A stretch of 64,000 nt of DNA, taken from positions 62,001 to 126,000 of the forward strand of contig NZ_JAUUTZ010000001.1 of the NCBI RefSeq assembly GCF_030678915.1, in the 5' to 3' direction. Below are positions 63,358-64,000 of this stretch, one piece after another. Numbering within the stretch: the first letter of the stretch is position 1; each line of letters begins with the position of its first letter. The position numbers and the translations under genes are program-made. Under the pieces are notes generated by a model. That model did no database searches, was not told where the DNA came from, and saw only the letters and a program-made list of their open reading frames with translations. This DNA is from Paracoccus wurundjeri. Lineage in GTDB: Bacteria > Pseudomonadota > Alphaproteobacteria > Rhodobacterales > Rhodobacteraceae.

Positions 63358-64000
63358 ATGGACACTGGCAACGATATTTTCAACACTTCGCCGGACCCGT
63401 TTGCCGGCCTGATCTCGCGGCCGGATGGAAGTTTGGCGCTGCTTCTGCGCTCGGAAGGGGGCTTTCCCCGCCGCCCTGGCGCGGCGATGGCATTATGGCC
63501 TGACGGGACCCGGATCGGGCGTCTGGGCGCGGGATGCATCGACGCGGATATCGCGGGACATCTTGGTGCGGTCGAGCCGGTGACACGGCTGATCTATGGG
63601 AAAGGCGGCCCGATCGATCTTCCCTTGCCCTGTGGCGGCAGTGTCGAGATTGCCTTGATTCAGCGGCCGGATCCCGAATGGCTGCGACAAATCGCCCATG
63701 CCCGAAAAATTCGGCAGGCCGCTTATTGGAGGATCGGTCTTGCTGAAGGCGAGGTTCAGATGACCGAAGCCGCGGAGACGGGCTTGCATGGCGATGAATT
63801 TGTCCTCAAACTGTATCCCGGCTGTGCCTTGCATATTCATGGCGAGGGCGATGAGGCGACGGCTTTGGCCGCCATGGCACGTGCGATCGGGTTGGACTGC
63901 CATTTGGGTGCAAATTCCGTTACGGCGGATGCACAAACCGCCGTTGTGGCCCTGTTTCATGATCATGACCGGGAATTGACGATCCTGCGCGACGCGCTTG
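63358..64000 (+). CDS. XdhC/CoxI-family protein (cut by window end)
   Basis: At least 214 residues, running past the window end. N-terminal XdhC domain (SEGGFPRRPGAAMALWPDGT, GAGCIDADIAGHLGA, LPLPCGGSVEIALIQ) and the start of a Rossmann-like part. XdhC proteins insert or protect molybdenum cofactor for xanthine dehydrogenase and related enzymes. CAGGAAAG site upstream. Confidence 0.85.
   Translation, partial: MDTGNDIFNTSPDPFAGLISRPDGSLALLLRSEGGFPRRPGAAMALWPDGTRIGRLGAGCIDADIAGHLGAVEPVTRLIYGKGGPIDLPLPCGGSVEIALIQRPDPEWLRQIAHARKIRQAAYWRIGLAEGEVQMTEAAETGLHGDEFVLKLYPGCALHIHGEGDEATALAAMARAIGLDCHLGANSVTADAQTAVVALFHDHDRELTILRDAL

Overview
The window looks like a GC-rich alphaproteobacterial chromosome, most likely Paracoccus or a close Rhodobacteraceae relative. 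This is inferred from gene order and families: a secF end, then a 117-residue Mth938-like gene, then ccmABCDG (an arrangement known from Paracoccus denitrificans); a bacterial phosphatidylcholine synthase; an MbfA-type ferritin/VIT1 protein; and DUF177-rpmF-plsX-fabH. No rRNA or CRISPR array was seen. Two tRNA-Arg genes (ACG and CCT) are present.

Layout. 0-5.5 kb: end of secF, cytochrome c maturation genes ccmABCDG, and a periplasmic gamma-glutamyltransferase. 5.5-13 kb: Nudix hydrolase, threonine dehydratase, argG, mogA, a CcdA/thioredoxin pair, nitroreductase, mbfA and pcs. 13-18 kb: SseB-like protein, bamE, DUF177, rpmF, plsX, fabH. 17.5-23 kb: two operons pointing away from each other, with RluA, LysE, GFA, fRMsr and pirin on the minus strand and a glyoxalase-hydrolase fusion plus an acetyltransferase on the plus strand; the pirin and the fusion suggest handling of quinones or electrophiles. 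23-30 kb: polA, a CDF metal exporter, DUF3597, miaB, a TfoX C-terminal-like protein. 29-33 kb: purine permease, then a PuuE-OHCU decarboxylase fusion and ureidoglycine aminohydrolase (purine/ureide use). 33-43.7 kb: transporters, an AMP-forming acyl-CoA synthetase, an APH(6)-like kinase, a sensor kinase, rpmH-rnpA-yidD and a LacI regulator.

43.8-52.9 kb is a 9.1-kb degraded prophage or genomic island in the 3' end of tRNA-Arg(CCT), bounded by a 48-bp perfect direct repeat. It holds a lysis pair (holin-like protein and lysozyme), HicAB, a phage tail/SGNH-like gene, a beheaded integrase and several small unknown genes. Two features stand out. One is an orphan type VI secretion-style cassette: a DUF4123 chaperone, a low-GC unknown, a putative papain-like toxin and a secreted putative immunity protein. 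The other is a pair of inverted, convergent modules, each with an identical 37-bp leader, a 43-44 residue P/K/Q-rich ORF, a conserved 22-residue coding segment and an identical hairpin.

53-58.4 kb: an Lrp regulator, a sulfate ABC transporter (cysA, cysW, cysT, sbp) and an Rrf2 regulator with four clustered cysteines. 58.8-64 kb: a small lipoprotein, smc, rpmG and the start of an XdhC-family gene cut by the window end. All assignments come from reading the sequence; no database search was run.
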